Below, piece after piece: positions 17,312 to 24,296 of a DNA stretch of 39,756 nucleotides. Each line of letters starts with the position of its first letter. The first letter of the stretch is position 1. The translations under genes and the position numbers were made by a program. The notes beneath the pieces were generated by a model. That model saw nothing but the letters and a program-made list of their open reading frames with translations, did not search any database and was not told the origin of the DNA. The DNA comes from Streptomyces amritsarensis (GTDB taxonomy: Bacteria; Actinomycetota; Actinomycetes; Streptomycetales; Streptomycetaceae): NCBI RefSeq assembly GCF_001953875.1, contig NZ_MQUR01000002.1:34400-74155 (forward strand). Reading direction: 5' to 3'.

Positions 17312-18502
17312 ATGGACGGTGATCGCCGAGGGTGGCGGCAGTGCTTGCTGGGCGGGGCGGTGTTCGCCGTGTGCATGGCCGGCACGACCCTGCCGACGCC
17401 GCTCTACGGCCTGTACCAGGAGAAGTTCGGATTCTCCGAGCTGGTGGTGACGGTCGTCTACGCCGTGTACGCCTTCGGGGTCATCGGCGTGCTGCTGCTG
17501 GCGGGCAACGCCTCGGACGCCGTCGGCCGGCGGCCGGTGCTGCTGGCCGGCCTGGGCTTCTCCGCAGCCAGCGCCGTGTGCTTCCTGTTCGCCACCGCGA
17601 CGGGCTGGCTGTACGCGGGGCGGCTGCTGTCGGGGGTGTCCGCCGGGCTGTTCACCGGAGCCGCGACCGTCTACGTGATGGAACTGGCGCCGCGCGGCGG
17701 GGCCTCCCGGGCCACGTTCGTGGCGACGGCCGCCAACATGGGCGGGCTCGGCTGCGGTCCCCTGCTCGCCGGTGTGCTCGCGCAGTACGCCCCCTGGCCG
17801 CTGTACCTGCCGTTCGCCGTTCACCTGTTCCTGGTGGCCGTCTCGGCCGCCGTCCTGCTGGGGCTGGACGAGACGGTGCGGGAGCGGCGGCCGCTGAGCA
17901 CCGTACGGCCGCAGCGGCCCGGCGTGCCCCCTCAGGTGCGGGCGGTGTTCACGCCCGCGGCGATCGCCGCCTTCGTGGGCTTCGCGCTGTTCGGGGTGTT
18001 CACCTCGGTGAGCCCGGCCTTCCTCGCGCAGTCCCTCGACGTGCACAACCGGGCCGTGAGCGGACTGATCGTCGCGCTCGCCTTCTTCGCCTCGACCGCC
18101 GGGCAGCTGGCGGTCGGCCGGGTCGGGGTGGGACGGTCCCTGCCGCTGGGCTGCGCGGGGCTGCTGGCCGGGCTGGCGCTGCTCGCGGGCGCCCTGGTGT
18201 GGGACCTGCTGGCGCTGGTGGTGGCGAGTGCGCTGGTCGGCGGGTTCGGGCAGGGGCTGGCGTTTCGCGGGGCGCTGTCGGCGGTGGCCGGGGCCTCGCC
18301 TCCGGACCGGCGCGCGGCGGTGGTCTCCACGCTGTTCGTCGTGGCCTACGCGGGCATCTCCGTCCCCGTGATCGGCGTGGGACTGCTCGTGGGACCGATC
18401 GGCCTGGAGGGCGCCGGGCTGGTGTTCATCGCGTGCATGGCCGCCCTGGTCGGGGCCGCGGCCCTCTACCTGCTGCGGCGGCCGGTGCCCGCGAACGCGT
18501 GA
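17312..18502 (+). CDS. MFS transporter, probable drug or metabolite exporter
   Basis: 396 residues with about 12 hydrophobic segments. Loop 2-3 motif A reads 'GNASDAVGRRPVLLAG', matching G-x-x-x-D-x-x-GRR. 'RLLSGVSAGLFTGAATVYVMEL' is helix 4 of the family, and the central cytoplasmic loop runs about 195-215. These point to a proton-driven single-polypeptide transporter; the cargo is unknown. Start ATG at 17312 lies 42 bp after the Nudix gene. A strong terminator follows 32 bp after the stop. Confidence 0.9.
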   Translation: MDGDRRGWRQCLLGGAVFAVCMAGTTLPTPLYGLYQEKFGFSELVVTVVYAVYAFGVIGVLLLAGNASDAVGRRPVLLAGLGFSAASAVCFLFATATGWLYAGRLLSGVSAGLFTGAATVYVMELAPRGGASRATFVATAANMGGLGCGPLLAGVLAQYAPWPLYLPFAVHLFLVAVSAAVLLGLDETVRERRPLSTVRPQRPGVPPQVRAVFTPAAIAAFVGFALFGVFTSVSPAFLAQSLDVHNRAVSGLIVALAFFASTAGQLAVGRVGVGRSLPLGCAGLLAGLALLAGALVWDLLALVVASALVGGFGQGLAFRGALSAVAGASPPDRRAAVVSTLFVVAYAGISVPVIGVGLLVGPIGLEGAGLVFIACMAALVGAAALYLLRRPVPANA

Positions 18503-18533
18503 GCACCGGCAGGTGCCAGGTCCGGCGGCAGGA

Positions 18534-18574
18534 ACACCGCCGCCCCGCGGCGCGGAGCGGCGGGGCGGCGGTGT
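18534..18574. terminator. Two-way terminator between MFS and GAPDH genes
   Basis: ACACCGCCGCCCCGC (18534-18548) pairs perfectly with GCGGGGCGGCGGTGT (18560-18574): 15 bp, 11-nt loop, centred between the two convergent stop codons. Confidence 0.75.
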
Positions 18575-18593
18575 CGACGGGGGTCGGGCGGGA

Positions 18594-20048
18594 TCAGACC
18601 GCCGGGACCGGGTAGGTCGGGTACTCCACGCCGGAGACGTGCTGGACCACGCGGATGACCTGGCACGAGTAGCCGAACTCGTTGTCGTACCAGAGGTAGA
18701 GGATCGCGTTGTCGCCGTCGACCTTGGTCGCGCCGGCGTCGACGATGGACGCGTGGCGCGAGCCGACGAAGTCCATGGAGACGGCGTCGGGGGCCGTGGT
18801 GAAGTCGATCTGGCGCTTCAGCGGCGAGTTCAGCGAGACGTCGCGCAGGTGGTCGAGGACTTCCTCACGGGTGGTCTCGCGGCCCAGGCGCAGGCTGAGG
18901 ATGGCGATCGAGACGTCCGGGACGGGGACGCGGATCGAGCTGCCGGTGATGGGCGCCTTGAGGTCGGGCAGCGCCTTCGCGACGGCGGAGGCGGCACCGG
19001 TCTCGGTGATGACCATGTTCAGCGGCGCGGAGCGGCCGCGGCGGTCGGCCTTGTGGTAGTTGTCCAGCAGGTTCTGGTCGTTGGTGAACGAGTGGACGGT
19101 CTCGACGTGGCCGCGCAGGACACCGTACTCGTCGTCCATGGCCTTCAGCGGCGGGACGATCGCGTTGGTGGTGCAGGACGCGCAGGACAGGATCCGCTCG
19201 TCCGGCTTGACGGTGTCGTGGTTGACGCCGTGCACGATGTTCGGGACGTCGCCCTTGCCGGGGGCGGTCAGGACGACCTTGTCGATGCCCGGGCGCAGGT
19301 GCTTGGACAGGCCCTCGCGGTCGCGCCACTTGCCCGTGTTGTCGATGAGGATGGCGTCCTTGATGCCGTACGCCGTGTAGTCGACCTCGGAGGGGTCGTT
19401 GGCGTAGATCACCTTGATCGCGTTGCCGTTGGCGACGATGGTGCTGTTGGCCTCGTCCACGGTGATCGTGCCCTGGAACTGGCCGTGGATCGAGTCGCGG
19501 CGCAGCAGCGAGGCGCGCTTGACGATGTCCTCGGCGGCCCGCTCGCCGCCGCCGCGGACGACGATGGCGCGCAGGCGCAGGCCCTTGCCGGAGCCGGCCT
19601 TCTCGATGAGCAGGCGGGCGACCAGGCGGCCGATGCGGCCGAAGCCGTACAGGACGACGTCGCGGCCCCCGCTGCGCTCCAGCTTGTTCTCGCCCGTGGC
19701 GCCGGCGACGGCCTGGGCGGTGAACTCCTCGACCGACAGGCCGTGGTCGTCGGCCTTGTAGGTGGCGGCGAGCATGCCCAGGTCGATCTGGGAGGGGCCG
19801 AGGTCGAGCGCGGTGAGCGCCTGCAGGAACGGCATGGTCTCGGTGACCGACAGCTCCTCACCGTCGATCTGCCGGGCGAAGCGGTGGGTCTTGAGGATGC
19901 TGACCACCGATTTGTTCACCAGGGAGCGGCTGTGGAGCAGGATGTTGACGTCCCGCTCCCGGTGCAGCTTCCCGATGATCGGGATCATCGCCTCCGCGAT
20001 CTCCTCGCGGTGGTTCCAGTTGGTGAACGAGTCCTCGTTGACAGTCAC
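18594..20048 (-). CDS. gap2: Glyceraldehyde-3-phosphate dehydrogenase, N-terminally extended form
   Basis: 484 residues, about 150 longer than classic GAPDH. Residues 1-125 form an extension ('SFTNWNHREEIAEAMIPIIGKLHRERDVNILLHSR' region) found in a long GAPDH class of actinobacteria. The Rossmann entry 'YGFGRIGRLVARLL' is near 134-147, and the catalytic cysteine is Cys292 in 'SCASCTTNAIVPPLKAM'. 'WYDNEFGYSCQVIRVV' closes the catalytic domain. The GTG at 20048 is used; the ATG at 20093 would add 15 residues with no family support. Which direction, glycolytic or gluconeogenic, cannot be told. Confidence 0.93.
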   Translation of the reverse strand: MTVNEDSFTNWNHREEIAEAMIPIIGKLHRERDVNILLHSRSLVNKSVVSILKTHRFARQIDGEELSVTETMPFLQALTALDLGPSQIDLGMLAATYKADDHGLSVEEFTAQAVAGATGENKLERSGGRDVVLYGFGRIGRLVARLLIEKAGSGKGLRLRAIVVRGGGERAAEDIVKRASLLRRDSIHGQFQGTITVDEANSTIVANGNAIKVIYANDPSEVDYTAYGIKDAILIDNTGKWRDREGLSKHLRPGIDKVVLTAPGKGDVPNIVHGVNHDTVKPDERILSCASCTTNAIVPPLKAMDDEYGVLRGHVETVHSFTNDQNLLDNYHKADRRGRSAPLNMVITETGAASAVAKALPDLKAPITGSSIRVPVPDVSIAILSLRLGRETTREEVLDHLRDVSLNSPLKRQIDFTTAPDAVSMDFVGSRHASIVDAGATKVDGDNAILYLWYDNEFGYSCQVIRVVQHVSGVEYPTYPVPAV

Positions 20049-20175
20049 AGGCTTTATCTTTCGAGCTAGGCGGCGCTCATATGCTAACCCCACTACTCAT
20101 TGGCCGCTTAAGGGGTACCCGCCGAAGGGAGCACTGTCCCGGTTCGGTCCTGTTCACCCCGGTACGCGGCCCCGC

Positions 20176-21837
20176 TCAGAACCTCCTGCGCATTCTCAGC
20201 CCCATGGGGCGGCCGTCGGGGTCGACCAGGACGCGGTGCAGCAACCGGGCGGGCAGCCGGTGGCGGGCGGGCAGGTCCGGAGGGGCATAGCGGCGCAGCC
20301 GGCCGGCCGGGCGCGGGCCCCGGCAGCCGCCGTCGTGCCAGGCGTCGAGGGCCGCGGCGGCCGCCCGGAAGGCCTCGAAGGCCTCCACGGGGTCGCAGAG
20401 GGCCTCCTGCGCCGACGCGCCGTCGGGGTCCGCCGGGGCAGGGCCCGGGGGGTCCTCGTCGGTGAGGTCCGTATCCATGAGGTCCAGGTGTTCGCGCATG
20501 AGCTCCAGGCGCAGCTCGCGGGCGAAGACGCGGGCGCCGTCCCCGAGGCCTCCCGGGTCGCGCGGACGGCGGGGGTCCGGGCTCTGGTCGTGGACGGCGC
20601 AGCCGAGTTCGGAGTCGTGGGTCCAGGAGCGGAGGTTGATGTTGTCGGATCCGACGCAGGCCCACACGTCGTCGATCACGCACACCTTGGCGTGGACGTA
20701 GACGGGTGTTCCGGCATGGTTCTCCAGGCCGTACACCGCGACCCTGTCGCCGCCGGCCCGGCGCAGCTCGGCCAGCGCGTTGATCCGCCCGATCAGGTTC
20801 ATCGGCAGGGTGAGCCGTCCGTCCTCGTCCGGGAAGGTGGGGACGACGCCGATCATCCGCAGCTCCGGCTGCCGGCGCAGCGCCTCGGCGAAGCCGGCCA
20901 CCACACGAGGTGACCACAGGTACTGGTCTTCGAGGTAGATGAGCGCCCGGGCCCGCCGCAGCGCCTTGAGGTAGCCGCGGGCGATGCTGCGCTCGCCGTC
21001 CGGGGCGAAGGGGTAGCCGAACAGCAGGCGGTTCGGGTAGGTCCGCAGGAGTTGGACGGTGTGAGCGCCGCACGGGGCGGGATCGGGTGCCTGCGGCGGC
21101 AGGCGGTCCGCGCTGACGTCCTCGCGGTGCATCCGCTCGCGCAGGCGGGTGAGGGGGCTGCGGCTGAGCGGCGCCGGGTCCTCCCAGCGCTCGCGGAAGA
21201 CGGCCTCGACATCGCCGACGACCGGTCCGCGCAGGGCGAGCTGGACGTCGTGCCACGGCGGGTGCGGCCCGTAGGCGGCGGCCACCGGCAGCGACTGGCG
21301 GTCCCCGCGGTGCCGGGCGTCGTCGTTGCGGTTGTGGCACAGGTCGATGCCGCCGACGTAGGCGACGTCCCGCTCGGGGCGGTCCCGATGGCGCAGCACC
21401 ACCAGCTTCTGGTGGTGGGAGCCGCCGGGCCGCACCCGCATGTCGAGCAGGCACTCGCCGCCGGCCCGGGCGAGCTCCTCGCCGAATCGGAGGTTCTCCT
21501 TCTGGCTGAAGTGGAGGCTGTCGAGGTGGGAGCGCCACAGCAGGCCCTTGACCATGACGCCGCGCTCGGCCGCCCGGCACAGGACCGTGCCGATCTCGCT
21601 GCCGGGGCCGTCGAGCCGCTCGTCGGGGTCTCCGCGCCAGTCGGTGAACAGCAACAGGTCGCCGGCGCGCATCGCGTCGACGCCCGCCAGGAGCTCGGCG
21701 AAGTAGGAGGCGCCGTGGACCAGCGGCCGCGCCTCGTTGCCCCAGGACCAGGCCGCGCCGTCCGGGCGCCGGTCGTCCAGGCGCGTCGCGGGGTTGCCGC
21801 GTTCGCCGCGCACCAGGAGCCACCGCACGCGGGTCAT
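20176..21837 (-). CDS. Phospholipase D-superfamily protein
   Basis: 553 residues with two PLD repeats. The second HKD motif is intact: 'VHAKVCVIDDVWACVGSDNINLRSW'. The first, 'HHQKLVVLRHRDRPERDVAYVGGIDLC', has His and Lys but the Asp is displaced (Arg where HxKxxxxD needs Asp). Both GS/GG-D stretches after the motifs are present. Such enzymes hydrolyse or transfer phosphodiesters in phospholipids. No signal peptide is seen. The ATG overlaps the stop of the upstream PP2C gene (ATGA), so the two are coupled. Confidence 0.9.
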   Translation of the reverse strand: MTRVRWLLVRGERGNPATRLDDRRPDGAAWSWGNEARPLVHGASYFAELLAGVDAMRAGDLLLFTDWRGDPDERLDGPGSEIGTVLCRAAERGVMVKGLLWRSHLDSLHFSQKENLRFGEELARAGGECLLDMRVRPGGSHHQKLVVLRHRDRPERDVAYVGGIDLCHNRNDDARHRGDRQSLPVAAAYGPHPPWHDVQLALRGPVVGDVEAVFRERWEDPAPLSRSPLTRLRERMHREDVSADRLPPQAPDPAPCGAHTVQLLRTYPNRLLFGYPFAPDGERSIARGYLKALRRARALIYLEDQYLWSPRVVAGFAEALRRQPELRMIGVVPTFPDEDGRLTLPMNLIGRINALAELRRAGGDRVAVYGLENHAGTPVYVHAKVCVIDDVWACVGSDNINLRSWTHDSELGCAVHDQSPDPRRPRDPGGLGDGARVFARELRLELMREHLDLMDTDLTDEDPPGPAPADPDGASAQEALCDPVEAFEAFRAAAAALDAWHDGGCRGPRPAGRLRRYAPPDLPARHRLPARLLHRVLVDPDGRPMGLRMRRRF

Positions 21838-22988
21838 CGGTCCGGCCCTCCCAGCCCCTCCGACTCCTCGGTCCGGTCCACGAGGATCATCGCCACGTCG
21901 TCTCCGAGCCGGTCCTCGGTGTGCCGGACCAGGGCCTGGCACAAGCGGTCCAGGAACTCCTGGGGCCCCCGGTCGGGCATCGCCTCCATGGCCTCGGGCA
22001 GGGCGAAGAACTCGTTGCCGCGGTCGCGGGCCTCGTTGACGCCGTCGGTGTGGAGCAGCAGCCGGTCCCCGGGCAGGAAGGGAAAGCTGTCCCTGGTGCC
22101 GGGCGTGCCGGCGATGAACTCGCCCAGGCCGAGCGGCGGCAGCGGACTGCTGGGCATCAGGGGCTGGACCTTGCCGTCGCGCAGCAGCAGCGGCGGCGGG
22201 TGGCCCCGGTTGACCACCTCGACCACGTGCCCGTCGGGGACCTGGGCCACCACCGCGGTCACGAAGCCCTCCACCAGCGCCTCCTCGTCGACCGCGCCCG
22301 GCACGGCCGCGTCCCGCCGCATGGCCGCCTCGCAGTGCCTGACGACGTCCACCAGGTCGTCCTCGTAGTACACGGCCTCCCGGAAGGCGCCCAGCACGGC
22401 CGCCGCGGTACGCACGGCGGGCAGGCCCTTGCCCCGGACGTCCCCCACGATCATCCGGATCCCGTACCGGGTCTCCATGGCCTCGTACAGGTCCCCGCCG
22501 ATCTGTGCGCCCTTCTCGGCAGCCACGTACAGGCTGGCCGCGCGCAGCGGGCCCAGCCGCTCGGGGACGGGCCGCAGCAGGACCTTCTGCGCGGCCGAGG
22601 CGATCCGCCGGACCTGGCTCAGTTCGCTCGCGCTGCGGGCGCGGGCCATCCGGCTGGTCGTCACGCTGGCCAGCGACACCAGGAAGAGGGCGAGGAAGTT
22701 GCTGTAGACCTGCTGGCTGCCCCACGCCTGGTTGTACGTGGCCGTGGCCACGCTCACGGCCACGGCCAGGCCCGCCGCGGCGAGGGTGCCCCTGGGGCCC
22801 ATCGTCACCGCGGCCAGCGCCGGCGTGGCCACCAGCAACGGCCCGGTGTACAGGACGTGTGCGGGCGTGAACTCGATGGCCAGCACCAGGAGCGCGATCG
22901 CGAAGGGCACACATTTCGCGAGGACGAAGAGGACCTGGTGGTGGCCGCCGCCTCCCGGTCCACGAGGTGGGCGGATGGGCACCCGCAT
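21834..22988 (-). CDS. Membrane-bound SpoIIE/RsbU-type PP2C phosphatase
   Basis: 384 residues. The first 110 or so hold about four hydrophobic helices ('VLFVLAKCVPFAIALLVLAI', 'LLVATPALAAVTMG' and so on), placing the protein in the membrane. The rest is a PPM-type phosphatase: 'GGDLYEAMETRYGIRMIVGDVRGKGLPA', 'VNRGHPPPLLL', 'LLLHTDGVNEARD' and the metal-binding 'RLGDDVAMILVDR'. Relatives dephosphorylate anti-sigma-factor antagonists. The signal is unknown. It is coupled to the PLD gene; upstream it faces the cyclase-family gene across 173 bp. Confidence 0.92.
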   Translation of the reverse strand: MRVPIRPPRGPGGGGHHQVLFVLAKCVPFAIALLVLAIEFTPAHVLYTGPLLVATPALAAVTMGPRGTLAAAGLAVAVSVATATYNQAWGSQQVYSNFLALFLVSLASVTTSRMARARSASELSQVRRIASAAQKVLLRPVPERLGPLRAASLYVAAEKGAQIGGDLYEAMETRYGIRMIVGDVRGKGLPAVRTAAAVLGAFREAVYYEDDLVDVVRHCEAAMRRDAAVPGAVDEEALVEGFVTAVVAQVPDGHVVEVVNRGHPPPLLLRDGKVQPLMPSSPLPPLGLGEFIAGTPGTRDSFPFLPGDRLLLHTDGVNEARDRGNEFFALPEAMEAMPDRGPQEFLDRLCQALVRHTEDRLGDDVAMILVDRTEESEGLGGPDR

Positions 22989-23137
22989 GCCTACAGCCTG
23001 CGCCGTCGGGCCTGCTCGCCGCCACTCGCCGCCGCTCGCGCCTCCGTACGGCCGCTCTTGCGGCCTCCCCGGCATGGCCCGGCGGCCCGGCGGGCATGTG
23101 CCTGCGTGCGCACACGGGGAGCAGCAGCACGGGCACA

Positions 23138-23165
23138 GGAGGAGCCAGGGGTGAGCGGCAGGTGA
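23138..23165 (+). promoter_or_regulatory. RBS with a 4-codon mini-ORF overlapping the cyclase start
   Basis: AGGAGGAG (from 23138) is ideally spaced for the GTG at 23151, which reads V-S-G-R and stops at TGA 23163-23165. That TGA overlaps the GTG (23162) of the cyclase gene. The 11-bp unit GTGAGCGGCAG is nearly repeated, so a small duplication may have made it. Confidence 0.5.
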
Positions 23166-24133
23166 GCGGCGGGCCCGCGGACGACGACCCGGCCCGGCCG
23201 CCGGACGCGGCCCGCGGCGGGCCGGGGGTGACGCGTGCGGAGTTCGACTCGCTCTTCGCCTCGGTCCGCGCGTGGGGCCGGTGGTCCGAGGCCGACCGGG
23301 GCGCCTGGAACCGGGTCACCGGGGAGCACGTGCGGCGGGCCGCCGCGCTGGTGCGGTCCGGCACGACGGTGCAGCTGGGCCTGCCGTGGAACACGCGCGC
23401 CGGACCGGACAACACCAGACCGGCCCTGCACTACATGTCCGACCTCGGTGACGTGGAGGCCCCGGAGCCCGCCACGCACAAGGACTTCATCGCCGCCGAC
23501 TACCACGGCAAGGCCGTGAGCCACCTGGACGCGCTGTCCCACGTCGCCTACCGGGGCCGGCTCTTCGACGGCCGTCCGGCGCGGGAGTCCGTCGACGCGG
23601 GGGGCGCCCGCTTCGGTTCGGTGGAGGCCCTCGGCCCGCTCGTCGCCAAGGGCGTGCTCCTCGACCTGCCGGCCGTCCTCGGGACGCACTGGCTGGAGCC
23701 CGGCCGGGCGGTCCGCGCGCGGGACGTCCTCGCCGCGGAGCGGGCGCTCGGGGTGACGGTCGACGAGGGCTGCGCGGTGCTGCTGCGCACCGGCCGCTTC
23801 CGCAGGCGCCGGGAGCTGGGCCCCTGGGACGCCGGCGCGGCGTGCGCGGGCCTGCACGTGGACGCCGTGCCGCTGCTGGCCGAGCGGGCGATCGCACTGC
23901 TCGGCGGTGACGGGGACAGCGACGTCCGCCCCTCGCCGGTCGAGGGCGTGCACTCCCCGGTCCATGCTCTGGCCGTCGCCGCCATGGGGGTGCCGCTGCT
24001 GGACAACTTGGACCTGGAGGCCCTGGCCGGCGCCTGCGCCGAGGCGCGGCGGTACGAGTTCATGATCGTCGTATCGCCCCTCAGGGTGCCCGGCGGGACG
24101 GGCTCGCCGGTCAACCCGGTCGCCGTCCTGTGA
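23162..24133 (+). CDS. Cyclase-family hydrolase (kynurenine-formamidase fold)
   Basis: 323 residues of PF04199 type. 'WGRWSEADRGAWNRVTGEHVRRAAALVRSG' is the usual N-terminal block, followed by the metal site 'AVSHLDALSHVAYRGRLFDG' (H-x-D-x-x-x-H), 'GVLLDLPAVLG', 'VLLRTGR' and the end block 'NLDLEALAGACAEARRYEFMIVVSPL'. Members are metal-dependent hydrolases or amidohydrolases of small cyclic or formyl substrates. The GTG at 23162 is the first in-frame start after the strong RBS; 'VTRAEFDSLF' about 23 codons later is an alternative. Confidence 0.88.
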   Translation: MSGGPADDDPARPPDAARGGPGVTRAEFDSLFASVRAWGRWSEADRGAWNRVTGEHVRRAAALVRSGTTVQLGLPWNTRAGPDNTRPALHYMSDLGDVEAPEPATHKDFIAADYHGKAVSHLDALSHVAYRGRLFDGRPARESVDAGGARFGSVEALGPLVAKGVLLDLPAVLGTHWLEPGRAVRARDVLAAERALGVTVDEGCAVLLRTGRFRRRRELGPWDAGAACAGLHVDAVPLLAERAIALLGGDGDSDVRPSPVEGVHSPVHALAVAAMGVPLLDNLDLEALAGACAEARRYEFMIVVSPLRVPGGTGSPVNPVAVL

Positions 24134-24235
24134 GGTCGCGGTCCCCCGAGGAAGGGTCAAGACTGCAAGAACGGATCCATCCGGTCATATTGCTTTAAAA
24201 GTGGAGGAATATACTCGGAAGGCACTCGCGCGGTG

Positions 24236-24263
24236 CGGACGTCCCGGCGCGGACGTCCCGGTG
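24236..24263. repeat. Tandem 14-bp repeat with GGACGTCC palindromes
   Basis: CGGACGTCCCGGCG (24236-24249) is followed at once by CGGACGTCCCGGTG (24250-24263). Each holds the palindrome GGACGTCC. They lie 34-61 bp before the probable start of the phosphatase gene, suggesting a regulator site; 14 bp is not a codon multiple. Confidence 0.5.
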
Positions 24264-24296
24264 CGGCAGGTGGCTCGGCAAGGGGAAGTGGTGCAG

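Noticed and set aside
20176..23415. A 1079-codon open frame on the minus strand
   Set aside because: Only the last 553 codons (from 21837) resemble a protein family; the rest is the PP2C gene and intergenic DNA read in another frame.
24201..24296. GTG start at 24201 for the switch protein
   Set aside because: No ribosome binding site precedes it and the extra 32 residues have no family support; AAGGGGAAG favours ATG 24297.
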